Source: JAYPCI01 sp038124645
GTDB taxonomy: Bacteria; Pseudomonadota; Alphaproteobacteria; Pelagibacterales; Pelagibacteraceae
DNA length: 64,000 nucleotides
Assembly: GCA_038124645.1 (NCBI GenBank)
Contig: JAYPCI010000003.1
Coordinates: forward strand, 1-64,000
Reading direction: 5' to 3'
In this document: positions 1 through 8,689 of the stretch, in pieces
Position numbering within the stretch: the first letter of the stretch is position 1
Layout: each line of letters begins with the position of its first letter
Program-made: the position numbers and the translations under genes
The notes under the pieces: generated by a model
Seen by the model: only the letters and a program-made list of their open reading frames with translations
Told to the model about the DNA's origin: nothing
Databases searched by the model: none

Positions 1-396
1 AAATTTTTTAAAATAAAACCTACTATAGTTGTCTTGGGTTTAAACCCCCATAATAATGAATTTTCAAAATTTTCAAAAGAAACTAAAGTTATACTTCCAG
101 CAGTAAATCATTTAAAAAAAATTGGGATTAAGTTAGATGGTCCTTTTCCTGCAGACACAATTTTATTAAATAAAAAGAAATTTAATATTATAGTTGGTAT
201 GTATCATGATCAGGTATTACCAATATTTAAAGCTATACATGGATTTAATGCTGTAAATATAACTCTTGGATTAAATTATTTAAGAATGTCACCAGATCAT
301 GGAACAGCTGCGAAGTTAATGTATAAAAATAAAGGAAATACTAGCAGTTTAAAAAAATGCATAAATTTATTCAATTCAATTAATGCAAAAATATAA
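1..396 (+). CDS. pdxA: 4-hydroxythreonine-4-phosphate dehydrogenase PdxA, C-terminal part (5' truncated by window edge)
   Basis: The frame is open from base 1, so the gene begins before the window; the TTG at 34 is internal. About 131 residues of the C-terminal half are visible. They include the YHDQ segment and the SPDHGTA segment, which carry metal- and substrate-binding histidines in PdxA. The family oxidises 4-phosphohydroxy-L-threonine in the DXP-dependent pyridoxal phosphate pathway; dxs (49151-51052) and pdxH (47401-48033) lie elsewhere in the window. The 3' end overlaps the rsmA start by 14 bp. A pdxA-rsmA pair is a common proteobacterial arrangement, which supports the call. The family assignment is firm; the missing N-terminus cannot be assessed. 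Confidence 0.9.
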   Translation, partial: KFFKIKPTIVVLGLNPHNNEFSKFSKETKVILPAVNHLKKIGIKLDGPFPADTILLNKKKFNIIVGMYHDQVLPIFKAIHGFNAVNITLGLNYLRMSPDHGTAAKLMYKNKGNTSSLKKCINLFNSINAKI

Positions 397-1168
397 AAGA
401 TCTTTAGGTCAGAATTTTTTACAAGATAAAAATATTATAAAAAAAATAATTAATTTAGACTCAGTTAAGGATAAATCCATACTTGAAATTGGACCTGGAA
501 ATGGAGCATTAACTTTTGAAATAATAAAAAAAAATCCTAAAAACTTAACTCTTATTGAAAAAGATAAAGACCTGTTTAAAAATCTAAATGAAAAAATAAA
601 ATATACAAAATATAAAATTTTGAATGAAGATATAATGAATTTAAACGTTGAGTCAATTTTAGAAAAAGATAGTATAATATTTGGAAATCTGCCATACAAT
701 ATTTCTACTCAAATTTTAGTAAAATTTATAAAATTTAACTTGTGGCCACCCAATTATTCAAAATTAATATTTATGTTTCAAAAAGAAGTGGCAGAAAAAA
801 TTATTTCATCGAGTAACAAATCTGATTATGGTCGATTAAATATAATTTCAAATTACAGATTAAAAATAAAAGACTACTTTTTAGTTAAAAAAAATTGTTT
901 TATCCCTAAGCCAAAAGTGGAGTCAATGGTTTTATTGCTGGAACCAAAAATACCTGAAATCAAAATCAAAGATCTTTCTAATTTAGAATTTATAACAAAT
1001 ATTTTTTTTTCACAAAAAAGAAAAATAATTAAAAAAACATTTCAAAAACTATTTAAGGACTATAAATTATATGCTGAAAAACTAGGACTTTCCTTGCGTG
1101 AAAGACCAAGCGAATTAACACCAAACAAATATTATCAAATAACAGAAATGTTTGAAAATATTAAATAA
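383..1168 (+). CDS. rsmA: 16S rRNA (adenine1518-N6/adenine1519-N6)-dimethyltransferase RsmA/KsgA
   Basis: This 261-residue protein is the usual length for KsgA. The N-terminal SLGQNFL motif is typical of the family. The SAM-binding motif EIGPGNG lies at residues 35-41 and the catalytic NLPY motif at about 102-105. The family dimethylates two adjacent adenines in helix 45 of 16S rRNA late in 30S assembly. The ATG at 383 overlaps the end of pdxA by 14 bp, so the two are probably co-transcribed and translationally coupled. The gene ends 5 bp before the convergent gmk stop. Confidence 0.96.
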   Translation: MQKYKRSLGQNFLQDKNIIKKIINLDSVKDKSILEIGPGNGALTFEIIKKNPKNLTLIEKDKDLFKNLNEKIKYTKYKILNEDIMNLNVESILEKDSIIFGNLPYNISTQILVKFIKFNLWPPNYSKLIFMFQKEVAEKIISSSNKSDYGRLNIISNYRLKIKDYFLVKKNCFIPKPKVESMVLLLEPKIPEIKIKDLSNLEFITNIFFSQKRKIIKKTFQKLFKDYKLYAEKLGLSLRERPSELTPNKYYQITEMFENIK

Positions 1169-1173
1169 CTATT

Positions 1174-1743
1174 TTAAATAATTGAGTTTAGTAATTTTCT
1201 AATCTGCGAAAAACAAACTTCTAAATCATTATTTAAAAAAATATAATCATATTCTTTCCAATGAGTAATGTCTTTTTCATAAAAAGAAATTCTTTCTTTA
1301 ATACTTTTTTCCTTATCTTTTTTTCTTAAGTTTAATCTTTTAATTAGTTCACTTTTGCTTGGTGGTAAAATAAATATTTTTATAAGATTTAAATCTTTAT
1401 TTTTTGTTAATTGTCTTGCTCCCTGCCAATCAATATCAAATACTATAAATTTATCTTGTTCTTGGATATTTTTAACAGTATTTTTTGAACTTCCATACAA
1501 ATTACCAAATATATTTGCATGTTCGTAAAATTCTTTTTTTTCTATTTTTTCTAAAAATTCTTTTTTAGTTATAAAGAAATAATCTATTCCATTTTTCTCT
1601 CCAGGCCTTTTTGTTCTTGTGGTGTGAGAGATTGAGATTTCAAAACTAGAAAAGTTTTCTTTGATTTTTTTAGCTAGGGTAGTTTTGCCTGCACCAGACG
1701 GCGATGAAAGTATAATCGAGACTTTCCTCTCATTTTTTAGCAT
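1174..1743 (-). CDS. gmk: Guanylate kinase
   Basis: This 189-residue protein has the P-loop SSPSGAGKT at residues 13-21. The guanylate-kinase signature follows: SHTTRTKRPGE, then GIDYFF and EFYEHANIFGNLYG in the GMP-binding region. It phosphorylates GMP to GDP using ATP. It lies 20 bp downstream of acpP on the same strand and is probably the last gene of the fabD-fabG-acpP-gmk run. In many alphaproteobacteria fabF and mltG sit between acpP and gmk; here they do not. Confidence 0.97.
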   Translation of the reverse strand: MLKNERKVSIILSSPSGAGKTTLAKKIKENFSSFEISISHTTRTKRPGEKNGIDYFFITKKEFLEKIEKKEFYEHANIFGNLYGSSKNTVKNIQEQDKFIVFDIDWQGARQLTKNKDLNLIKIFILPPSKSELIKRLNLRKKDKEKSIKERISFYEKDITHWKEYDYIFLNNDLEVCFSQIRKLLNSII

Positions 1744-1763
1744 TTACCTTCAATAATAAATTA

Positions 1764-2003
1764 TTAAGAAGATTTGCTTGAAATAAATTTAATTGCATCA
1801 CCCACAGTAAGTATTTTTTCAGCTTCGCTATCAGAGATCTCTGAACCAAACTCTTCCTCGAAAGCCATAACCAACTCTACAGTATCAAGACTGTCAGCAC
1901 CTAAATCATCAATAAAACTCGATTGTTCAGTTACTTTCTCAACCTCAATACCTAAATGGTCTGCAACTATTTTTTTTACTTTATCTGTTATTTCTTTTGA
2001 CAT
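1764..2003 (-). CDS. acpP: Acyl carrier protein
   Basis: This is a 79-residue acidic protein if it starts at the ATG at 2003 (MSKEITDKVKK). The in-frame GTG at 2015 would add four residues, but MSKEI matches the usual family N-terminus. The phosphopantetheine attachment motif is DSL in GADSLDTVELVMAFEEEF, with the modified serine at residue 38. ACP carries acyl intermediates in fatty acid synthesis. It follows fabG by 36 bp and precedes gmk, as the end of the fab cluster. Confidence 0.97.
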   Translation of the reverse strand: MSKEITDKVKKIVADHLGIEVEKVTEQSSFIDDLGADSLDTVELVMAFEEEFGSEISDSEAEKILTVGDAIKFISSKSS

Positions 2004-2039
2004 GGATAAACTCACTTAATAGTTATTTATAAAATTTTG

Positions 2040-2596
2040 TCAAGCCATATACATGCCACCATTAACATGAATTGTTTCGCCGTGTATATAATCCGATAAA
2101 TCAGATGCTAAAAATANNNNNNNNNNNNNNNNNNNNNNNNNNNNNNNNNNNNNNNNNNNNNNNNNNNNNNNNNNNNNNNNNNNNNNNNNNNNNNNNNNNN
2201 NNNNNNNNNNNNNNNNTTAAGAAATTTTTTTATAGAAAACTTACAAATTAAAAAAGTTGAGGTTAAATTTAGATCTATTACTCTTTTCCATTCTTCGTCT
2301 TTCATACGAATAGATAAATTGTCTTTTGTAATGCCGGCATTATTAATGACTATATCTAATCCATTGAATTGATCGTGTACATTTTCAATAAAATTTTCTA
2401 TTTCACTATGTTTATCTAAACTAAAGTTTATTGTTTTTAATTTTGGAAATTTATTTTTAAGATTATCGAGCTTCTCATTATTGGTTCCTGTTGCAATAAC
2501 TAAAGATTTCTCTGAATAAAACTTTTCTACCAGACTATTACCTATTCCACCAGTAGCTCCAGTAATTAAAACTTTTTTTTCAGTCAAATTAAACAT
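2040..2596 (-). CDS. fabG: 3-oxoacyl-ACP reductase FabG, interrupted by a 100-N assembly gap
   Basis: The N-terminal part (about 126 residues, from the ATG at 2596) has the SDR cofactor motif GATGGIG at residues 13-19 and the NNAG motif. Beyond the gap the reverse strand encodes a typical FabG C-terminus, with FLASDLSDYI then GETIHVNGGMYM, ending in TGA at 2040-2042. FabG is normally about 245 residues and only about 151 are visible, so roughly 280 nt are missing, more than the 100 N. The missing part includes the YxxxK active site. The start at 2596 overlaps the fabD stop by 8 bp; a longer frame from 2620 runs further into fabD. It reduces 3-oxoacyl-ACP with NADPH in fatty acid elongation. 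There is no sign that the real gene is broken. Confidence 0.9.
2117..2216. other. Assembly gap (100 N) inside fabG
   Basis: This is a run of exactly 100 N, a scaffolding placeholder. The two flanks do not share sequence. Comparison with the usual FabG length indicates that about 280 nt are really missing here. Confidence 0.98.
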
Positions 2597-3524
2597 TTTT
2601 GATATTCTTAATTTCCTCAATACTATTAATTGAAAATGTATTAATGTTTTTAATAGTTCTTTTTAGCATCCCCGATAATGCTTTACCAGGACCTATTTCA
2701 ATAAATACTTTAACACCTTGATTGTTCATGTAAATTAAGCTTTCTCGCCAACGAACCCTTGAGCTAATTTGCTTTAATAACAAATTTTTTATAAGATCTT
2801 TTTTTTGATTTCCTTGAGCATTTACATTATGAACTATAGGAATTAATGGTTCATTGATTTGTATATTATCTAGGACTTGTTTCATTTTCATTTCAGCTGG
2901 ATTCATTAATGAACAATGAAATGGGGCGCTTACAGGTAGTTGGATAGATTTTTTATTAGATAATTTTAATTTTTCTTTAAGAGAATTTATTGAATTTACA
3001 CTTCCGCTAACAATAATTTGACCTATGGCATTATCATTAGCTATTTCACATACATCAGTATTTGATTTTTTTATTTCATTTATAAAATTTTCAACTTCAT
3101 TAATACTAGAACCTAAAACAGCCAACATTGAACCTTGGCCTAATGGAACTGCTTCCTGCATATACTCCCCTCTATGGTACACTGCTTTGATTGCTTCTTT
3201 GAATAACAATGATTCTGATGAAACTAAAGCAGTATATTCTCCTAAAGAATGACCTGCACAAAATTTGAAATCTGAGAGAGTTATTCCAAATTCATCTCTC
3301 ATAATACTAAATATTGAATAGCTGGTTAATAATATTGCTGGTTGAGTGTGCTTAGTTAACGTAAGTTCATTGTTAGGCCCGTTTAAAATAATTTTAGATA
3401 ATTTTATTTTTAAAGTATCATCGGCTAACTGAAAGTACTCTTTAACTTTTGGGAAGTTATCATAAAACTCTTTACCCATGCCCACTATTTGTGATCCTTG
3501 TCCAGGGAACAATAAAGCTTTCAT
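2589..3524 (-). CDS. fabD: Malonyl-CoA-ACP transacylase
   Basis: This 311-residue protein is the usual FabD length. The N-terminal GQGSQ motif is at residues 8-12. The nucleophile elbow GHSLGEY places the catalytic serine at residue 93, and the catalytic histidine region PVSAPFHCSLM is present. FabD moves malonyl from CoA to ACP to feed fatty acid elongation. It is first in the fabD-fabG-acpP-gmk run; fabG starts inside its last codons. It is divergent from rpsF across 75 bp, which must hold promoters for both. Confidence 0.97.
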   Translation of the reverse strand: MKALLFPGQGSQIVGMGKEFYDNFPKVKEYFQLADDTLKIKLSKIILNGPNNELTLTKHTQPAILLTSYSIFSIMRDEFGITLSDFKFCAGHSLGEYTALVSSESLLFKEAIKAVYHRGEYMQEAVPLGQGSMLAVLGSSINEVENFINEIKKSNTDVCEIANDNAIGQIIVSGSVNSINSLKEKLKLSNKKSIQLPVSAPFHCSLMNPAEMKMKQVLDNIQINEPLIPIVHNVNAQGNQKKDLIKNLLLKQISSRVRWRESLIYMNNQGVKVFIEIGPGKALSGMLKRTIKNINTFSINSIEEIKNIKNV

Positions 3525-3599
3525 AAATGTGGTATTTATACCATTTTTAAATATTGAAATGAATATTTTAAAATAGTATAAAACGCCAACTTTTTAAAT
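3525..3599. promoter_or_regulatory. Divergent fabD / rpsF promoter region
   Basis: This 75-bp AT-rich spacer separates two divergent operons. It contains the perfect inverted repeat TGGTAT-TT-ATACCA at 3530-3543, just upstream of the fabD start, and a looser AATATT...AATATT pair at 3550-3567. The position makes it a promoter region; a regulatory role for the repeats is inference. Confidence 0.45.
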
Positions 3600-3920
3600 A
3601 TGAATTTTTACGAACATACTTTAATTGCAAGGCAAGATTTATCAAAACCTCAGTTTGACAAAATTAGAGATAAATATAAAAAATTAATTAATGAAACTGA
3701 CGGAAAAGTTCTCAAAACAGAGGAATGGGGAATATTAAATTTTTCCAGAAAGATAAAAAAATTTAATAAAGGTTATTACATTCACTTTAAATTTGAAGGA
3801 AACCCGAAAACAATTGAAACTATTAAAAAATCCATAAATATAGATAGAGAAGTTATAAGATATTTAATTGTAAAATATAAACAACTTGATTTAAAAACAG
3901 AATTTTTCAAAAATCAATAA
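3600..3920 (+). CDS. rpsF: 30S ribosomal protein S6
   Basis: This 106-residue protein has the S6 pattern: an N-terminal YEHTLIARQDLS strand, the EEWGILNFSRKIKKFNKGYY core, then INIDREVIRYLIVK. It begins the rpsF-rpsR-rplI operon, the standard bacterial order. S6 pairs with S18 on the 30S platform. The start follows the AT-rich spacer shared with fabD; no obvious S6:S18 leader hairpin is visible in that spacer. Confidence 0.97.
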   Translation: MNFYEHTLIARQDLSKPQFDKIRDKYKKLINETDGKVLKTEEWGILNFSRKIKKFNKGYYIHFKFEGNPKTIETIKKSINIDREVIRYLIVKYKQLDLKTEFFKNQ

Positions 3921-3927
3921 ATTCGAC

Positions 3928-4200
3928 ATGAAAAGAAAAAAAGGTAAAAAAAATAGATCTCAAAGTTCTTCACTAGGTAAATTAAGTTTATTTCAAAAAA
4001 GTGATTTGAAATTTAAAAGAAATTGCCCTTTATCAAAAAAAGATGCTCCTGTTGTTGACTATAAAAATATCAAGTTGCTTAAAAGATACGTATCTGAATT
4101 TAATAAAATTCTTCCAACAAGAATTACATCTGTGTCGCAAAATAAACAAAGAAAATTAAGTTTAGAAATAAAAAAAGCTAGATCCTTAGCTTTAATATAA
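3928..4200 (+). CDS. rpsR: 30S ribosomal protein S18
   Basis: This 90-residue protein has the S18 signature: the DYKNIKLLKRYVSEFNKILP core, then TRITSVSQNKQRKLSLEIKKARSLALI. The very basic N-terminus (MKRKKGKKNR) is somewhat extended. It lies 7 bp after rpsF and 6 bp before rplI in the same operon. S18 forms a heterodimer with S6 in the 30S platform. Confidence 0.97.
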   Translation: MKRKKGKKNRSQSSSLGKLSLFQKSDLKFKRNCPLSKKDAPVVDYKNIKLLKRYVSEFNKILPTRITSVSQNKQRKLSLEIKKARSLALI

Positions 4201-4206
4201 AAAAAT

Positions 4207-4668
4207 ATGCAAGTTATTTTGTTAGAAAATATAATTAATTTAGGAAAAATTGGAGATCAAGTTGAAGTTAAAGATGGTTTTGGTCGTAATTTTTTACTTA
4301 AATTAGGTAAAGCTTTAAGGGCTAATAAAGAAAATATTGAATATGTTAAACAAAAAAAGGATGAATTAAATAAAAAAAATCAGGAAATTAAAAAAGAATT
4401 TACAGTTTTAGCAGAAAAAATTAATAATAAAAAAATTTCAATATCTAAAGAGACTAAGGAAAATGGTGACTTATATGCAAACGTAAAACCAAAAGAAATT
4501 TCTTTATTGATTGAAAAAGATTTAAAAACTAAAATTAATCCATCCAATATTCAACTTAAGAAGGAAATTAATACTATTGGCAGTTATGTTGTCGAAATTA
4601 ATCTTCATTCTGAGGTATCAGCTAAACTTTCAATAGTTGTTAAAAAGATTGAAAGCGAAAAGAAATAA
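4207..4668 (+). CDS. rplI: 50S ribosomal protein L9
   Basis: This 153-residue protein starts with the conserved L9 N-domain (VILLENIINLGKIGDQVEVKDGFGRNFLL), followed by the long lysine-rich connecting helix and a C-terminal rRNA-binding domain. The length is typical. It closes the rpsF-rpsR-rplI operon and is 75 bp upstream of dnaB, a frequent neighbour of these ribosomal genes. Confidence 0.97.
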   Translation: MQVILLENIINLGKIGDQVEVKDGFGRNFLLKLGKALRANKENIEYVKQKKDELNKKNQEIKKEFTVLAEKINNKKISISKETKENGDLYANVKPKEISLLIEKDLKTKINPSNIQLKKEINTIGSYVVEINLHSEVSAKLSIVVKKIESEKK

Positions 4669-4743
4669 TTTTCCACAGGTTGAATTTTTAGTGTGTAACT
4701 TTTTTATTTAATATTCCACACCTTACCTCTATCTATTTATCAA
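4669..4743. promoter_or_regulatory. rplI-dnaB spacer with two TTCCACA sites
   Basis: This 75-bp spacer holds TTTTCCACA (4669-4677) and TATTCCACA (4712-4720). Each differs from the DnaA box consensus TTATCCACA at one or two positions. They could be weak DnaA sites near dnaB, but chance matches are plausible in such AT-rich DNA. Confidence 0.25.
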
Positions 4744-6174
4744 ATGGATAATACTAAAATTAAACTTTCAAATATTAATGCAACCTATGCTCCCTCTAAT
4801 TTAGAGGCAGAACAAGTAGTAATTGGCAGTTTGTTAGTTAACAATGACTTAATTGATGAAGTGTCAAGTATAATTTCTGAGGAAAAATTTTATGACCCCA
4901 TTCATCAAAAAATATATTCTGTAATCAATAACTTGCACAACAAAGGCATGGTTGCTAACCCGATTACTCTAAAGAATTATTTTGAGAATAATAATAGCCT
5001 GAATGAGATTGGTGGCAATGAGTATATATCAAAAATAACAAAGTTATCTGCTTCAAGTAGGCAAACTATTGATTATGCAAAAATTATTCATGATACATTT
5101 ATTAGAAGAGAGTTAATTAAAGTATCAGATGAGTTAGAATATAATGCAAAAGATGACAATCAAGAAATTTCAAGTGAAAAAATTATTGAAAATACGGAAA
5201 GAGTTTTATTTGATTTGGCTGAAAGAGGAAATTTTACTAAATCCATTTTAAGTTTTAATCAAGCATTAGATCAGTCAATTGAAATGGCTAAACAAGCCAT
5301 GAAAAGTGAAAATGCTATCGTTGGTGTTCCTACAGGTTTAAAAGACTTAGATGAAAAATTAGGTGGATTACATAAATCTGATTTGATTATAATCGCTGGA
5401 AGACCCTCAATGGGAAAAACAGCACTTGCAACAAATATTGCTTACCATGCTTCGAAAAAATTATTGGATGATAAAAAAAATTCTTCTATAGCTTTTTTTT
5501 CTTTGGAAATGTCATCAGAACAACTTTCTACAAGAATTTTATCAGAGCAAGCGAGAGTAACTTCAAATAATATTCGAAGAGGTAAAGCAACTCAAGACGA
5601 GATAAATAAGTATATAGAGGTTTCAAGAAATATTTATGATATTCCATTATTTATAGATGAAACACCAGCTATTACAATCTCTACGCTTAGTAACAGGGCA
5701 CGTAGAATCAAGAGATTGCATGGCTTAGATTTAATAGTTGTAGATTATATTCAATTAATGCGGACTAATAATCTTAAATATGATGGTAACAGAGTTCAAG
5801 AAATATCAGAAATTACTCAAGGCTTAAAAGCTCTAGCAAAAGAGTTATCAGTACCTGTATTAGCTTTATCTCAACTCTCAAGAGCTGTAGAGCAAAGAGA
5901 TGATAAAAAACCTCAGCTTTCGGATCTCCGTGAGTCTGGTTCTATTGAACAAGATGCAGATGTTGTTTTATTTGTATTCAGGGAAGAATATTATCTCGAA
6001 AAAAAGGAACCAAAACCAGGATCTATTGAACATGCTGAATGGCAATCAAAAATGAGTGAAATAAGCGGTCTGGCAGAAATCTTGATTGGAAAACAAAGGC
6101 ACGGACCAACAGGCAATATTAAAGTCGAATTTGAGGGAATGTTCACTAAATTTAAAGATTTAACCACAAATTAG
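4744..6174 (+). CDS. dnaB: Replicative DNA helicase DnaB
   Basis: This 476-residue protein has the N-terminal DnaB domain (residues about 15-120: PSNLEAEQVVIGSLL...) and a RecA-like C-terminal domain. The Walker A motif GRPSMGKT is at residues 219-226. The FFSLEMS segment, the Walker B LIVVDYIQLM and the QLSRAVEQR segment are present. It is the hexameric helicase that unwinds DNA at the replication fork. No intein is present and the length is standard. It lies downstream of rplI. Confidence 0.98.
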   Translation: MDNTKIKLSNINATYAPSNLEAEQVVIGSLLVNNDLIDEVSSIISEEKFYDPIHQKIYSVINNLHNKGMVANPITLKNYFENNNSLNEIGGNEYISKITKLSASSRQTIDYAKIIHDTFIRRELIKVSDELEYNAKDDNQEISSEKIIENTERVLFDLAERGNFTKSILSFNQALDQSIEMAKQAMKSENAIVGVPTGLKDLDEKLGGLHKSDLIIIAGRPSMGKTALATNIAYHASKKLLDDKKNSSIAFFSLEMSSEQLSTRILSEQARVTSNNIRRGKATQDEINKYIEVSRNIYDIPLFIDETPAITISTLSNRARRIKRLHGLDLIVVDYIQLMRTNNLKYDGNRVQEISEITQGLKALAKELSVPVLALSQLSRAVEQRDDKKPQLSDLRESGSIEQDADVVLFVFREEYYLEKKEPKPGSIEHAEWQSKMSEISGLAEILIGKQRHGPTGNIKVEFEGMFTKFKDLTTN

Positions 6175-6227
6175 TTTTAAACATCTTTTCAATCTTAGAA
6201 AATAATATAAATATAGATTAAGCCCAA

Positions 6228-8684
6228 ATGCAAAGCATTTATCATAATACTATATTAAAATTTCCTAAAATTGTTTTATCGCTTAGTCTTTTAGTTTTAA
6301 TTTATTTGAGCGTCCATATTAAAAACTTTAATTTAGATGCTTCTTCTGATGCTCTTTTATTGGAAAATGATACCGATTTAAAATATCTCAGAGAAGTAAA
6401 CAATAGATACGGTGCTAGAGACTTTCTTGTTTTAACTTATACACCTATAAAAGACTTTGTAGATGATGATACCATACTAGACTTAAAAAATTTAAAACAA
6501 GATATATTAAACTTAAATTGGGTTGAAAATGTCATAACAATTTTAGATGTTCCTTTATTTAAAAGTTCAGATGATCCATTAATGGAAAGGATAAAAAGTT
6601 TTAAGACTCTTGCAAATCCTGAAATTGACAAAGAACAAGCTATAAAAGAACTTACTCAAAGTATTATTTTTAAAAATTATATTATTAGTGAAGATGCTAA
6701 AACTTCAGGTATCATTGTATATCTAGAAAAAGATACAAAATTAGATAACTTTATAAAAATAAGAAATAGTTTTATTGAGAGGCAATATTCAACAGGACTT
6801 AACAATGAGGAAAAGCAATCATTTAAAAATTTTAATAAGGAATATAACGATTATAGAAATCTTTATAACAAGAGAAATCATCAAAACATTAGTGAAATTA
6901 GAAGCTTAATAAACAAATATCAAAAATCTTCAAAAATTCATCTGGGCGGAATCCCAATGATTGCGGATGATATGATGAGTTTTATTAAGAGTGATATAAT
7001 AGTGTTTGGTATAGGTGTCTTACTGTTTATAGTAATTATTCTCTGGTTAATTTTTCGGGAAATTAAATGGATTGTAATTCCCTTGTGTTGTTGTGTTACT
7101 TCAGTTTTATCTATGATGGGTATTTTAGGTTTAGTTGGGTGGAAAGTAACAGTTATCTCGTCAAACTTTATTGCATTAATGTTAATACTCAATATGGCAA
7201 TGAATATTCATTTAACAGTAAGATACTTACAAATAAGTAAAGAAAAACCTGAACTTGCAATTCTCGAAAGAATAAATGAAGCCGTTAAAAAAATGTTCTT
7301 ACCAATTTTATATACTGTCTTAACAACTGTTTGTGCATTTTTATCTCTTATCTTTAGTAACATTAGACCTATAATTGATTTTGGCTGGATGATGACTATG
7401 GGATTAATAGTTTCATTGCTTGTCACTTTTTTAATTTTGCCATCTTTATTAAATATTCTTACATTCAAAAGTACAGATATAAATAAAGTAGATAATAATT
7501 CTCATTCAAAAATAAATCAGTTTTTATCTTATATCGCTACAAATAATTTTAAATTTATAAAAAATTTTTCAATTCTTTTATTAATTATAAGTATTTTTGG
7601 AATTACGAAATTAAAAGTCGAAAATAGTTTTATAAATTATTTTGATAAAGATACTGAAATTTATAGTGGTATGAAACTTATCGATGAAAAATTAGGTGGA
7701 ACAACACCGTTTGATATAATAATAAAATTTCCTTCACTTAAAGTTAAAAAGAATAATACTAATGATGAATTTGAAGAGTGGGATAATGAAAATGATAATG
7801 ATGCTTATTGGTTTACAAGGGATAAAATTGATAAAATAAATAATGTTCATGACTATTTAGAGAGTTTACCTGAAGTTGGTAAAGTTATGTCATTTGCTTC
7901 AATTATAAGGGTAGCAGAAGACTTGAATGGAAAACAGCTAGGAACTTTAGAAATGTCAGTATTAAATAGCAAACTTCCAGAAAATGTAAAAAAAGAGATA
8001 ATCTCGCCTTATATATCGGTTGCATCAAATGAAGCGAGGATTAGTGCTAGAATCAAAGACTCACTGGAAGATCTAGAAAGAAATAAATTAATTAATATGA
8101 TTGAGACTGATCTTGAAAATAAGATTAATCTCAATAAAGATGAATATCGATTATCCGGTGTACTAATAATTTTTAATAATTTGCTCCAAAGTTTATTTAA
8201 ATCTCAAATTCTAACTTTAGGATTTGTTATGCTTGGCATACTTCTAATGTTCATAATTCTTTTCAGGGATATAAAATTATCAATAATAGGAGTAATTCCA
8301 AACTTTTTAGCAGCACTAATGATCTTAGGTATTATTGGAATTTTAAATATTCCTTTAGACATGATGACTATTACTATTGCGGCAATTACAATAGGAATAG
8401 CTGTCGATAACAGTATTCATTATATTTATCGATTTAAAGAAGAATTTAATGTTTCAAAGGATTATGAAAGATGTATAAATAAATGCCACCAGTCTGTAGG
8501 TGTAGCAATTTTAAATACCTCTATCACAATAATTTTTGGTTTTTCTATATTAATTTTGTCTAAATTTATTCCAACAATTTATTTTGGATTATTTACTGGA
8601 CTTGCAATGTTTTTAGCAATGTTATTGGTATTAACTTTACTCCCTAGTTTGCTAATTTTATTTAAGCCCTTAAAAAATAATTAG
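6228..8684 (+). CDS. RND-superfamily (MMPL/patched-like) exporter
   Basis: This 818-residue membrane protein has the two-fold RND layout. Each half has one N-terminal transmembrane helix, a large periplasmic loop and a block of five helices (about residues 250-415 and 650-810). The second half carries the conserved ITIAAITIGIAVDNSIHYIYRFKEE segment of RND/MMPL transporters. The second periplasmic loop contains a short, very acidic D/E/N-rich stretch at about residues 510-525. The family includes lipid and hopanoid exporters (HpnN-like); the substrate here cannot be told from sequence. It lies 53 bp after dnaB and 5 bp before cvpA, so it is probably in the cvpA-purF transcription unit. Confidence 0.85.
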   Translation: MQSIYHNTILKFPKIVLSLSLLVLIYLSVHIKNFNLDASSDALLLENDTDLKYLREVNNRYGARDFLVLTYTPIKDFVDDDTILDLKNLKQDILNLNWVENVITILDVPLFKSSDDPLMERIKSFKTLANPEIDKEQAIKELTQSIIFKNYIISEDAKTSGIIVYLEKDTKLDNFIKIRNSFIERQYSTGLNNEEKQSFKNFNKEYNDYRNLYNKRNHQNISEIRSLINKYQKSSKIHLGGIPMIADDMMSFIKSDIIVFGIGVLLFIVIILWLIFREIKWIVIPLCCCVTSVLSMMGILGLVGWKVTVISSNFIALMLILNMAMNIHLTVRYLQISKEKPELAILERINEAVKKMFLPILYTVLTTVCAFLSLIFSNIRPIIDFGWMMTMGLIVSLLVTFLILPSLLNILTFKSTDINKVDNNSHSKINQFLSYIATNNFKFIKNFSILLLIISIFGITKLKVENSFINYFDKDTEIYSGMKLIDEKLGGTTPFDIIIKFPSLKVKKNNTNDEFEEWDNENDNDAYWFTRDKIDKINNVHDYLESLPEVGKVMSFASIIRVAEDLNGKQLGTLEMSVLNSKLPENVKKEIISPYISVASNEARISARIKDSLEDLERNKLINMIETDLENKINLNKDEYRLSGVLIIFNNLLQSLFKSQILTLGFVMLGILLMFIILFRDIKLSIIGVIPNFLAALMILGIIGILNIPLDMMTITIAAITIGIAVDNSIHYIYRFKEEFNVSKDYERCINKCHQSVGVAILNTSITIIFGFSILILSKFIPTIYFGLFTGLAMFLAMLLVLTLLPSLLILFKPLKNN

Positions 8685-8689
8685 CAATA

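Noticed and set aside
3525..3599. S6:S18 autoregulatory leader upstream of rpsF
   Set aside because: I could not find the expected CCG-containing bulged hairpin in the short AT-rich spacer.
4669..4720. DnaA-controlled promoter of dnaB
   Set aside because: The two TTCCACA sites each have one or two mismatches and there is no independent support. Kept only as a low-confidence note.
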